Positions 26,074 through 35,171 of a stretch of DNA of 64,000 nucleotides are shown piece by piece (within the stretch, counting starts at the first letter, position 1; every line of letters starts with the position of its first letter). The position numbers and the translations under genes were made by a program. The stretch comes from Paenibacillus sp. AN1007 (GTDB taxonomy: Bacteria > Bacillota > Bacilli > Paenibacillales > Paenibacillaceae): assembly GCF_040702995.1 (NCBI RefSeq), contig NZ_CP159992.1, positions 5,566,501 through 5,630,500 on the forward strand. Direction: 5' to 3'. Under the pieces are notes generated by a model. The model saw nothing but the letters and a program-made list of their open reading frames with translations, did no database searches and had not been told where the DNA came from.

Positions 26074-27693
26074 TTAACTTCTGACGTTCCGATATTCATT
26101 CATTGATCGGCCGACATGTTTTTTGAACAGCACGCTGAAATAATGCGGGTCCGGGATGCCTACCTGCTCTCCGATCTCGTACCCTTTCAAATCAGTCTGC
26201 TTCAGCAGCGATTCTGCTTTTTTCATCCGAAGCTGTGTTAAATATTCCACAAAGGTCTGGCCGGTTTCTTTTTTCATCAGCCGCCCCAAGTGGCCCGGAC
26301 TCACATAAAAAGCTGCAGCCGTACTCGAAAGCCCCACTTCCGCATTGCCCATCTGCTCTTCAAGATATGCCTTAATCTGATCAATCAGATTGCCTTCCTT
26401 GGCTTGACGTTTTGCTTGAATAACATCCGCGACCGCGCGAACATGCTGCTCTAACATCATTCTCAGCTCGGGTAGATGCTCTGCCATAAACATCCGGGTA
26501 ACCGCTTCTTTGTTGAACACCTCTTCACCCTCAAGCTGCTGTTCCATAACGGCACGCTGGCACTCCGTAACCACATCCATGGCTGCCATGCGGAACTGGG
26601 CTGCGTTGGAGAATGGGGCAGCTAGGATCTGTTCAAGTAAAGACGCAGCTTCCTCACCAGCACCAACACTGATGCAGAACTGCAGCTGCTCTAGAAGTCC
26701 TTTATCCGATCGATACGGCTGGCTGCGTTTATCGCTTTGGATCACGAGATCCTCGAAGCAGATGACCTGGTTTTTCCCCGCAAACGTCTGGTAATCCAGA
26801 GCACGACAAGCTTCACGGTAAGCAGTGCAGACTCTCCCCCACCCGGAGTACAGCTGTCCGATCCCGATCGTTACGTCTGCCTCAGTACCGTCAACCTTAA
26901 GCAGACATCGAAGTTCTTCCAGAAGCTGCTCAGCCTGCTCGGTTAGCTTGGCATCAGGGTTGGTCGCGAGAATGACAATACGATTATGTGTGTCCATGAC
27001 AATGATTGTGTATATATCCTGCTGGTAATAGGCCTGTACGTGCTTCAAACCCTCCATTCGCATCAAAATCTGGACTTCCTCTGCAGCAGTCTCCGCTTGT
27101 GTAGGTGCAGATGCCTGTACCTCGATGATGGCTATTCGAGACTGCGGATGGTCCGCAGCGATTGGAATGCCGTAGAAACGCACCTGCTCCCGTACTTCAT
27201 CCTCATGCATCAGGCCTTGGAGCCATTGATTCACGAATCTTTCCTTGAGATACGGCAGACTGCGCTTCATTTCTTCCCGCAGCTTAGCCAGTTCATATTC
27301 GCGCCCTTTCTCCTGTTCAATGCCCGCTCGCAGCTTGGCTGTAACATGTAATAACTCGGAGGCACGAATTGGTTTTAAAATAAAATCGGATATGCCCAGC
27401 TTGATACTCTGACGTGCATATTCGAATTCGTTATGTCCTGTCACAACTACGATTTTGACGTTGGGATATCGCTCCAGAATCAATCCACTCAGCTCAATCC
27501 CATCCATCCGCGGCATATAGATATCTGTGAACACGATGTCCGGCCGCAGCAGCTCAACCTGCTGCAGTGCCTCTGCAGCATCGGAAGCTTCGCCAACAAT
27601 GGTCATGCCCTGCTCCTGCCAATCGATACGCATACGCAGCAGATTTCGGATGAGATATTCATCATCTACAATCAAAACTTTTAATGGCTCCAT
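26074..27693 (-). CDS. response regulator, YesN type (REC + AraC HTH)
   Basis: 539 aa. The REC domain (1-120) has the phospho-acceptor Asp in DIVFTDIYMPRMDG and Lys in LKPIRASEL. A middle region and a C-terminal AraC double HTH follow (GLSSTAAAFYVSPGHLGRLM; YEIGEQVGIPDPHYFSVLFKKHVGRS). Partner of the kinase encoded immediately upstream, with which it overlaps by 13 bp. It probably activates the adjacent importer genes. Confidence 0.93.
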   Translation of the reverse strand: MEPLKVLIVDDEYLIRNLLRMRIDWQEQGMTIVGEASDAAEALQQVELLRPDIVFTDIYMPRMDGIELSGLILERYPNVKIVVVTGHNEFEYARQSIKLGISDFILKPIRASELLHVTAKLRAGIEQEKGREYELAKLREEMKRSLPYLKERFVNQWLQGLMHEDEVREQVRFYGIPIAADHPQSRIAIIEVQASAPTQAETAAEEVQILMRMEGLKHVQAYYQQDIYTIIVMDTHNRIVILATNPDAKLTEQAEQLLEELRCLLKVDGTEADVTIGIGQLYSGWGRVCTAYREACRALDYQTFAGKNQVICFEDLVIQSDKRSQPYRSDKGLLEQLQFCISVGAGEEAASLLEQILAAPFSNAAQFRMAAMDVVTECQRAVMEQQLEGEEVFNKEAVTRMFMAEHLPELRMMLEQHVRAVADVIQAKRQAKEGNLIDQIKAYLEEQMGNAEVGLSSTAAAFYVSPGHLGRLMKKETGQTFVEYLTQLRMKKAESLLKQTDLKGYEIGEQVGIPDPHYFSVLFKKHVGRSMNEYRNVRS

Positions 27694-29771
27694 AATGTAC
27701 CTTCTCCCTTCGGAATCGTAATCGTTATAGTGGTGCCCTTTCCTGGAGCACTCTCCAGATTCAACACATCTTCTCGATCATAGAATATTCGCAGCCGCTC
27801 CGCCGTTCCCCAGAGGCCAAAGCTGGCATTTACATGAGAGTTCGCATTAGGGTTAGGTGCTGGAGTCAGCGGCGAAGAAGATTTATAGGAATCCGGAGCA
27901 TTGGTGGGATCTGTCTGGTCATTAAGATAACAGGAATGAAGGGGATCAGCCTGTATCGACTTTGATAACGGCACGTTGACTATGTTCTTCTCTGTACACT
28001 GGATCTGCTTCATTTGTTCCTCGGACATACCCGCCCCATCGTCAAAGATGGTCACTGTGACAGCATCCGCCGTCTGCCGGGCCTGAATACGTATAATGCC
28101 TGAACTGCCTTTGGCACGAATACCGTGATACAGTGAATTTTCCACCAGCGGCTGCAGTACCAGCTTGGGCATCATCACCTGCTCGCAGTCTGGAGCTATA
28201 TCGAACTGCACTTCGAACACATCCGGATATCGAACCTGCTGAATGGTCAGATAATGACGTACAATCTCGACCTCTTCCTGCAGTGTAATGACTTCATTGC
28301 CTTTGCTCACACTAAGCCGATAGTAACTTCCGAGAGCCTCCAGCATCTCGCACACCTTGTCGTTCATGCCCGACATCGCGAGGGAAGTGATCGAATCCAG
28401 TGTGTTGTACAGAAAATGCGGCTTGATCTGCGCCTGCAGCATGTTCAGCTCAGCTCGGCGGATCAGCTGCTGTTCCTGAATAATGCGCCTCAGCATCTGA
28501 TCGATCTGCTCAATCATCTGGTTGTATCCACTATACAGCTGTTCGAATTCGTAACTGTTCAGCTCAACTTTGACTTTGCGAAAATTGCCGCTTGGCGCTT
28601 TTTGCATGGAACGAAGCAGTTTGTGAATCGGCTTGATAACACTGCGGGAGATGATGAAAGAGCTGATGAAAAATACAGACCCGTTCACTGCCAGCAGCAT
28701 GAGGGCTAGAAAAACCAAGGATTTATTACGCGTGTCTGCCGCACGAGATGGACTTATACTGACGTATTTCCACTGATTTTCACCAGCAGAGCGGTAGGTC
28801 ACCACATAATCCTGACCACCCGAATGCAGCATTATGGAGCCAGAGGGCTGCTCTTGAAATGCTTGTTTTAACTCAGCTTTGTTGGCTTCCAAAATGCTGT
28901 GTATACCTGCTTGTTTCTGAGCCGCAGGCGTAGATGCTTCAGCTTCAGATGCTGCAGGTACGGATTCTTTCGGCGCAGTTGAATTGCTGGCAATGACTTG
29001 CTGATGCTCGTCCAAAATAGCCACCTGAAACGAATCCTGTGCCGGCAGATTGGCATAGGCCTGAGCTATAGACTTCTCCTTAATGTTCATGACAAGGAAC
29101 CCGAGCGGGGAGGTATCATCCAGATCCCGCATCAAACGAATGAAAGAAACGACTTTCTCTTTTTCTGTGCTCTTCGTGTTGGCTGCAATTTTGCTGTTAT
29201 TTTTGATATCATTGCTGTCGTTCTCCACGATCGTATTGTCGCCGCCATTGAGTCTGAGCAGATATCGCCCTTTGTAATTTAATGCCTGCTCATACCAAGG
29301 CGCATCCTCCACGTTAGCTTCAAGAAATGCAGGCCACTCCTGCGTACCTACCGAAAATCGATGCCCCGAATTGTCGTAAATATAGACCGAATCAATAATT
29401 GGAACCGCTTGCATAAGATTGGTTAAATACGCGCTGACCTTGGACTGTGTCTGCAAATTGGAATACACATTCCCCTGCCGAAGCAAGTTCTGCAGGTTGG
29501 GATCGGAGAAGATCATTTTCGAGTAATTGTTCACGTTCTCCATCATGAGATCCACGTTGGTCTGGATGGACGTAATCGTCTGCAGAGATGCTTCGTTGAT
29601 CTTCTGCTGCGCGTCATTTTCCGAAATCCGGTTCAATACCAGGGCACTGAACGCCACCGTTAGCAGAATAATGACAAAGTACGCAAAGGGGATTTTAAAA
29701 GCGAGTGTCTTGGGCTTGCGCAGCATAAGCTCTTTCAAACGAAATGGTAGATTAAACTTCCTTTTCAACAT
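27681..29771 (-). CDS. sensor histidine kinase, YesM type
   Basis: 696 aa. Membrane segments at about 28-48 and 355-377 flank an extracytoplasmic sensing domain. HAMP follows, then a His_kinase domain with the phospho-acceptor in QAQIKPHFLYNTLDSI and an HATPase end with VLQPLVENSLYHGI and DDGAGMS. An unusual insert of about 60 residues (near 610-670, Ser/Pro/Asn-rich) splits the ATPase domain between the N and G boxes. It phosphorylates the YesN-type regulator. Confidence 0.92.
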   Translation of the reverse strand: MLKRKFNLPFRLKELMLRKPKTLAFKIPFAYFVIILLTVAFSALVLNRISENDAQQKINEASLQTITSIQTNVDLMMENVNNYSKMIFSDPNLQNLLRQGNVYSNLQTQSKVSAYLTNLMQAVPIIDSVYIYDNSGHRFSVGTQEWPAFLEANVEDAPWYEQALNYKGRYLLRLNGGDNTIVENDSNDIKNNSKIAANTKSTEKEKVVSFIRLMRDLDDTSPLGFLVMNIKEKSIAQAYANLPAQDSFQVAILDEHQQVIASNSTAPKESVPAASEAEASTPAAQKQAGIHSILEANKAELKQAFQEQPSGSIMLHSGGQDYVVTYRSAGENQWKYVSISPSRAADTRNKSLVFLALMLLAVNGSVFFISSFIISRSVIKPIHKLLRSMQKAPSGNFRKVKVELNSYEFEQLYSGYNQMIEQIDQMLRRIIQEQQLIRRAELNMLQAQIKPHFLYNTLDSITSLAMSGMNDKVCEMLEALGSYYRLSVSKGNEVITLQEEVEIVRHYLTIQQVRYPDVFEVQFDIAPDCEQVMMPKLVLQPLVENSLYHGIRAKGSSGIIRIQARQTADAVTVTIFDDGAGMSEEQMKQIQCTEKNIVNVPLSKSIQADPLHSCYLNDQTDPTNAPDSYKSSSPLTPAPNPNANSHVNASFGLWGTAERLRIFYDREDVLNLESAPGKGTTITITIPKGEGTLWSH

Positions 29772-29952
29772 TAGACCCTCCGTTAGCTCAGATTCCGGGG
29801 CTTGATGCTCTCTCGGATTTTATACAATTGTATATTATATGCCTGGTTCTGGTGGACCCTCAACTATTTTTATCGCTTTCTGCTGGTTTAGGTTAGTGAA
29901 GTAGGTTGGGCCTATGATGCTGGCAGAGAAGGGTGGAACGTCAGACGGATTT
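29772..29952. other. intergenic stretch without recognised features
   Basis: Upstream of the kinase gene. No supported gene; its promoter must lie here but none stands out. Confidence 0.4.
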
Positions 29953-29989
29953 AAAAAAGCGACCTTCACTATGAGATGTGAAGATCGCT
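29953..29989 (-). terminator. terminator after the hypothetical gene at 30094
   Basis: On the minus strand GCGATCTTCAC / GTGAAGGTCGC followed by TTTTTT. Confidence 0.8.
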
Positions 29990-30093
29990 CCAATGATATC
30001 TTGAGAGGTGAGGAGACAAGCAGGGGATACGCAGGTGAATACAAATATAAGTAAGCGTAAGCTTCGTTTCGTCCGCAGTCTCGTCTCGTAGAT

Positions 30094-30456
30094 CTAAAGC
30101 GAGAATTCGGTAACACCCTTTTTGGAAGCATATTTCAGCGTATAGTTTCCTTCTGTGCCGTAAGGCATGGTACCAATCTGGAGGCGGGTGTAATCCAGCC
30201 GGCTCTCCCGCAGCACTTTTTTGACCAGGGCTATCGCCCGTTCTTCGTCGGTGACCACACAGAAGATGTTCATTACATATTTCGCTGGATCGACTGTACT
30301 GCTTCCCTGATCACATCCATCGACTTCCCCCAGCTCATGCTCAGTCAGAGCAGCATCCAAGTATTCCATCACCTTCTCTTTCAACCATTGATCCCGCTTG
30401 CTGCCCTTCGCACTCTTCAGCGGATACTGTACGGCAAGCCAGTGTTTTTCGCTCAT
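30094..30456 (-). CDS. hypothetical protein
   Basis: 120 aa soluble protein starting MSEKHWLAVQYPLKSAKGS. It has alternating helix and strand (DEERAIALVKKVLRESRLDY), no signal peptide and no membrane segment. A downstream terminator and coding-like composition support it as real. I do not recognise the family. Confidence 0.65.
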   Translation of the reverse strand: MSEKHWLAVQYPLKSAKGSKRDQWLKEKVMEYLDAALTEHELGEVDGCDQGSSTVDPAKYVMNIFCVVTDEERAIALVKKVLRESRLDYTRLQIGTMPYGTEGNYTLKYASKKGVTEFSL

Positions 30457-30800
30457 GTGCAGTCACTGCCTTTCGATAAATTTATAAACTAAAATCCATA
30501 CAGTACGTGCCTTGGTCTATCTTGTATGCCCTAGTTTTATTTCTTCCATAGTCTCTAAGATGTTTATTCTCAACCCGTTCTTCCAAGAAACCCCCAGCCG
30601 CTGTGAAAATAGATGCCCATCATCCGTATGTATTTCAAACACGCTATTTCAAGAGGGGATGAATCCAGCATCAAGTCATATATCCTCTTCCAACTTATGA
30701 AATTCGCCTCTCTATCAAAAACAGCTGCAAAACCAGCTAATTCTATGTTAATCTTTAATATATCATTACGCACGTGAAAAATTCATGTTTCTTCTGATAT
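30457..30800. other. AT-rich intergenic stretch
   Basis: No gene with a ribosome binding site. It marks the left edge of the accessory defence region. Confidence 0.4.
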
Positions 30801-30801
30801 T

Positions 30802-30832
30802 TAAGAACAAGAGTTCTTATTCATGGTATAAT
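30802..30832 (+). promoter_or_regulatory. methyltransferase promoter with inverted repeat
   Basis: TATAAT (30827-30832) is a perfect -10. Where the -35 should be lies a 7-bp inverted repeat TAAGAAC-AAGA-GTTCTTA (30802-30819). The poor -35 and the repeat suggest a bound regulator, possibly the methyltransferase itself. Confidence 0.55.
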
Positions 30833-30858
30833 AGATTGTATGTAAGGAGGTCCTATTC

Positions 30859-31971
30859 ATGGAGTTTAAAAAGGGCGAATTGTTTAACGGACCTGGTGGA
30901 TTTGCGCTTGGCGCCGCGATGGCTAAGGTGACAGCCAATGGGACTGAATACAGCGTAAAACATAAATGGTCCAATGACTACAAAGAAGATACTTGCAACA
31001 CCTATCGGCATAATATATGCCCGAATCAACCAGAAACTGTACATCATGGAGATGTTCGTGAACTGGACCTGACGCAGCTTGGAGAGATTGATTGTTTCAT
31101 ATATGGATTCCCGTGTAACGATTTTTCGCTAGTTGGAGAGAAAAAAGGAATAGACGGTACCTTCGGCCCTCTATACACTTACGGTATTAAAGTCCTAAAC
31201 CATTATCGACCGAAGTGGTTCATTGCAGAGAACGTTGGCGGATTACAAAGTGCGAACGACGGACAGGCCTTTATTCAAATTCTCAAAGAGATGAGAGATG
31301 CCGGCTATCGTCTAACTCCACACTTATACAATTTTGCTGACTACGGTGTCCCGCAGGCCAGACAGAGAATTATCATTATTGGCTTTAGAGATGACTTGAA
31401 TATGGAGTATCATGTCCCAGCCCCAACTCATGGACCGGGAAGAGCGCTGCCCTATCGTACAGCTTCAGATGCTCTGCTTGATCCTCCAATATCATCAGAC
31501 GCTTACAATCACGAATTCACCCGCCATACACAGAAGGTCATTGATATGCTCAACCATATCCCTCCTGGCGAGAACGCGTGGTACCAGGGAATCCCTGAAT
31601 CTTTGCAGCTGAATGTGAAGGGTGCCCGCATGAGTCAAATCTACAGACGTCTCCATCCAGATTCACCCTCCTATACTGTTACAGGAAGCGGAGGCGGTGG
31701 AACCCATATGTATCATTGGTCTGAACCCCGCGCTTTAAGCAACAGAGAACGGGCCAGAATTCAAACGTTTCCTGATGATTTCATTTTCACAGGTGGCAAA
31801 GAAAGCGTCAGAATGCAGGTCGGCATGGCCGTACCACCATTAGGTGCGAAAGTCATCGTAGAATCCGTTCTCAAAACGTACGCTGGTGTGTCATACGAAT
31901 CCGTGAAGCCCAAATGGGACATTGATCAGCTGCTCAGCCAGACTACACTTAAGGAACTTGTTATTGTATGA
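30859..31971 (+). CDS. DNA (cytosine-5-)-methyltransferase
   Basis: 370 aa. C5-MTase motifs in order: I LFNGPGGFALGAA (8-20), IV GFPCNDFS with catalytic Cys86, VI FIAENVGG (121-128), VIII VPQARQRIIIIG (164-175), then a target-recognition region and IX-X ending in MQVGMAVPPLGAKVI. The family transfers a methyl group from AdoMet to cytosine C5 in a specific site. Start set by AAGGAGG. It is followed by a PLD-type nuclease and a Z1 ATPase, which suggests it protects host DNA from that module. Recognition site unknown. Confidence 0.93.
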   Translation: MEFKKGELFNGPGGFALGAAMAKVTANGTEYSVKHKWSNDYKEDTCNTYRHNICPNQPETVHHGDVRELDLTQLGEIDCFIYGFPCNDFSLVGEKKGIDGTFGPLYTYGIKVLNHYRPKWFIAENVGGLQSANDGQAFIQILKEMRDAGYRLTPHLYNFADYGVPQARQRIIIIGFRDDLNMEYHVPAPTHGPGRALPYRTASDALLDPPISSDAYNHEFTRHTQKVIDMLNHIPPGENAWYQGIPESLQLNVKGARMSQIYRRLHPDSPSYTVTGSGGGGTHMYHWSEPRALSNRERARIQTFPDDFIFTGGKESVRMQVGMAVPPLGAKVIVESVLKTYAGVSYESVKPKWDIDQLLSQTTLKELVIV

Positions 31972-32081
31972 AATGAATACTATTACCTCCCTCCGATTCC
32001 TATGGGAGGTAATATTTTTATTTATGCTGGAATGCACATAACGAATAGCACAATGAAATAGGATTGGAGATCATCATAGAC

Positions 32082-33221
32082 ATGAGATTACTATGTTCAG
32101 ATATTTTGCCGCTCCGTATAGAAGATCCTCAGAAAGCATTTATCGATTATTTTAATGAAGCAGCTTCATCATGTGACCACTTGGAAATTGCCGTTGGTTA
32201 TGTATCAAAGGCCTCACTTAAAGAGCTGGGCAGGATTGTTGAGGAATATCGTATCAAAAAAGTTTGTTTAACCATCGGAATGTATTTCTTAGAGGGAATG
32301 CCAGAAGGTACATATCATACAGCTGTATCCCTTCACGAGGCATGGCAGAACTCTGATATCGACGGTGAAGTGCGAATTGTAAGAGCCTTTAGTTATCATG
32401 GTAAACTTTATACTTTTTACAAAGAAGGCCAGCCCATAGCGGGAATCATCGGTTCTCAAAACTTAGGCGCTATTAAACTGGAAGCATCCAACTTACGTCA
32501 ATACGAGGTCGCGGCAGTGACTGAGGTTCCCGAAGAAATAGAGGAATTAACAGGTATTATTAGCAAACTAAAACGACCAAACTGCTCCGTTCCAATTCAG
32601 GATGTACATATAAAGCTCCTTCGTGAAGTAAATCGTGAATTAGTAGATCAAGAATTTGTTACAAGGGTTTCCTCGGATGAGGTTACTGCATATCAGAATC
32701 AAAAGACTGACATTTCGTTCGAGATTCCTTTAAAGGTGCCTTCCAACCATGATGATCCCCAAATGCGGGGTTCTAACATCAACGTGTGTTATGCAAGAGG
32801 ACGTAAACGTGTATGGTGGGAAGTTGAGATTGTAGTTGGCAAAGAAATTAGAGACTTACCGGGATATCCAGAGTATCAAGTACCGTTTATGGTCGTAACA
32901 GATGACGGTTGGAAATTTCAAGTATGGACCTGTGGACAGAATAATAAAAACCTCTACTCCAAAGACGATCTGAAGATTATGGGACGCTGGATTAAAGGCC
33001 GTCTTGCGGCTGCAGGATTGATCGAATCCATAAACCAGGTAGAAGCAGATACGTTATTCGAGGGTCTGATTACCGAAGAAACACTTGAAAAGTATGGGAG
33101 AAAGAGCCTTACACTGACCAAAACAGCATTAACAACAACGATTGACAACGGTACAGAAATTGATGTTTGGCTGCTCTCCTTTTTACCGCATACCAATGAC
33201 GATAGGGAGCTGCTGCTATGA
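32082..33221 (+). CDS. NgoFVII-like PLD-family restriction endonuclease
   Basis: 379 aa from the ATG at 32082 (TTGGAG lies 12 nt upstream; an in-frame TTG at 32064 is the alternative). The N-terminal half is a phospholipase-D-like nuclease domain: LEIAVGYVSKASLKEL, then the HxK catalytic pair in SYHGKLYTF (His106, Lys108) and IIGSQNLG. This matches the NgoFVII/BfiI style of metal-independent cleavage. The C-terminal half is probably the DNA-recognition part. Its stop overlaps the Z1 ATPase gene by ATGA, so the two are coupled. Confidence 0.75.
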   Translation: MRLLCSDILPLRIEDPQKAFIDYFNEAASSCDHLEIAVGYVSKASLKELGRIVEEYRIKKVCLTIGMYFLEGMPEGTYHTAVSLHEAWQNSDIDGEVRIVRAFSYHGKLYTFYKEGQPIAGIIGSQNLGAIKLEASNLRQYEVAAVTEVPEEIEELTGIISKLKRPNCSVPIQDVHIKLLREVNRELVDQEFVTRVSSDEVTAYQNQKTDISFEIPLKVPSNHDDPQMRGSNINVCYARGRKRVWWEVEIVVGKEIRDLPGYPEYQVPFMVVTDDGWKFQVWTCGQNNKNLYSKDDLKIMGRWIKGRLAAAGLIESINQVEADTLFEGLITEETLEKYGRKSLTLTKTALTTTIDNGTEIDVWLLSFLPHTNDDRELLL

Positions 33222-35068
33222 GCTATTTAGAATCTTATCTCCAAACCATTATAGAGCGGGGAAATGTGCAGCTGGCTGAATCTATCCAAAAAACGGTCAA
33301 TGACGTTGTTCCTGCATATTTAGAGAACTTTTCGTTCTGTGACCATGAAGTAGGATTACTTTTTGGAAATGTTCAGTCCGGCAAGACCGGCCAAATGTTT
33401 GGACTTGTTGCAGCGGCTTCAGATTTAGGATTTCCGGTATTTATTATTTTAACAACTGACAATGTTCTTCTTCAGCAGCAAACGATTCATCGAGTCAGGA
33501 CTGACCTGCAGCAGTTCTGTATTTGTGACGAATACGATTCCGAGACATTTAACAGAAATTCGCTCATGAAACCTACCATTATTGTTTTGAAGAAAAATGT
33601 GAATACCCTAAGGCAGTGGTCCAATATATTAGCTTCCACCGGCTTTATGAAGGGCAATGCATTGTTTATCATTGATGACGAGGCCGATGCTGCCTCATTA
33701 AACACGCTTGTGAACAAAAGCCGGAAGTCTTCCATTAATAAATATCTGGATGAAATCAAATCAAGAGCGGCATGCAGCATATATCTCCAAGTAACCGGAA
33801 CACCGCAAGCGATTCTACTGCAAACGATGGCATCGGGCTGGCACCCCTATTTTACATACTATTTCCGCCCTGGACGTGGTTATCTTGGGGGCGATTTTTT
33901 CTTTCCTCAATACGAGGAGCCAAGATCTGTCGTATTCACTGACACAAGTGAAAATCCATTAAAAGCTGCTGTAATTTCCCACCTAATGGCTTCCAGTCAG
34001 ATTTTAATCTCAGGTGGCAAGGTCTGCAACTTTTTGATTCATCCAAGTGTTCGTCAGGCAGTCCATACCCAATTTCAGAATGAAGTCTATCGGGAGCTTC
34101 AGTTTTGTACGGAGAATATTGATGATCCTGCTTTCATACTCGCGTTAAGACAAGAGTTTGACCGAGCACAGCCCGAAAAATACGAGCGCAAATCGTTTGA
34201 AAATGTCTATGCTAACATCAAACGTTTGTTGATCAACCATCAGGTAAATGTGCTTGTAATGAATGGTTCCTCAACCGTTACCAGTGAACAGTATGAGAGT
34301 GGTTCGAATATTATCATTGGTGGCAATACCTTGGGAAGGGGAGTTACTTTCCCCGGGCTGCATACGATTTTCTACACGCGTACTGCTAAAAAACCACAAG
34401 CTGATACGATGTGGCAGCACAGCCGCATGTTTGGATATGATCGAGATCAAGGCCTTATGCGAGTTTTTATCGGTCAGGAACTCTATAAATTATTTTCGGA
34501 CATCAACGCGACCAATAACTCCATCATCTCTCAGGTAGAACGAGGCTTGAAGCATATCAAAATGTTTTATCCAGAGGGACTGAATCCGACAAGAAAAAAT
34601 GTGCTGGATCATAAAAAGGTGAGCATGATATCAGGCGGTACAAATTATTATCCATTTACACCAGATAACAATACCATTGAAGATCTGAACCAGCTGCTGC
34701 AGCGGTTTGATGATACAGAAGACTATTATCAGGTAAGCTTGCGGCTGATGATTGAAATTCTCATCCATATGACGTCCGAATCTGATTTTCGAATCCATGC
34801 TTTTGTCAGCATTATTAATTCAATGTTAGCGGATAATCCTACTTCCCAGGGCATACTTCTTGTTCGCAGAAATAGGAACGTAGCCAAAGGCACAGGTGCC
34901 ATGCTCTCGTCTAATGATTGGCAGCTGGGTGCATCCGTTCAGGATAAGGTTGTACTGACGGTTTACCAGATGACAGGCGAAAAGGGCTGGAACGGACGAA
35001 AACTATGGGTTCCCAACATTAAGCTGCCCAGTGATGTCGTTTATTATGATGTGAATGACGATGATTAA
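33218..35068 (+). CDS. Z1-domain superfamily-2-like ATPase
   Basis: 616 aa. Walker A GNVQSGKTG (50-58), Walker B/DEAD-like IIDDEAD (151-157), QVTGTPQA as motif III, GGNTLGRGVTFPGL as motif V, and MWQHSRMFGYDR as motif VI with arginine finger. This is the Z1 (PF10593) family, found next to restriction and methylase genes and thought to be a DNA-translocating motor. Coupled to the PLD nuclease; both follow the methyltransferase. A terminator lies just downstream. Confidence 0.85.
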   Translation: MSYLESYLQTIIERGNVQLAESIQKTVNDVVPAYLENFSFCDHEVGLLFGNVQSGKTGQMFGLVAAASDLGFPVFIILTTDNVLLQQQTIHRVRTDLQQFCICDEYDSETFNRNSLMKPTIIVLKKNVNTLRQWSNILASTGFMKGNALFIIDDEADAASLNTLVNKSRKSSINKYLDEIKSRAACSIYLQVTGTPQAILLQTMASGWHPYFTYYFRPGRGYLGGDFFFPQYEEPRSVVFTDTSENPLKAAVISHLMASSQILISGGKVCNFLIHPSVRQAVHTQFQNEVYRELQFCTENIDDPAFILALRQEFDRAQPEKYERKSFENVYANIKRLLINHQVNVLVMNGSSTVTSEQYESGSNIIIGGNTLGRGVTFPGLHTIFYTRTAKKPQADTMWQHSRMFGYDRDQGLMRVFIGQELYKLFSDINATNNSIISQVERGLKHIKMFYPEGLNPTRKNVLDHKKVSMISGGTNYYPFTPDNNTIEDLNQLLQRFDDTEDYYQVSLRLMIEILIHMTSESDFRIHAFVSIINSMLADNPTSQGILLVRRNRNVAKGTGAMLSSNDWQLGASVQDKVVLTVYQMTGEKGWNGRKLWVPNIKLPSDVVYYDVNDDD

Positions 35069-35131
35069 GGACACTTGTATTTGAAGTTTTCTAAAATAAC
35101 AGATTCGTATTTTTGGAATTCAAGATGTAAT

Positions 35132-35155
35132 AACCCGCTCAATGAGCGGGTTTTT
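35132..35155 (+). terminator. terminator of the MTase-nuclease-Z1 module
   Basis: AACCCGCTC-AAT-GAGCGGGTT followed by TTT, between convergent genes. Confidence 0.85.
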
Positions 35156-35171
35156 AGTTCGATTTTATAGG

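Noticed and set aside
30570..30773. 67-codon minus-strand ORF upstream of the methylase
   Set aside because: No Shine-Dalgarno, and it overlaps nothing conserved; likely chance in AT-rich DNA.
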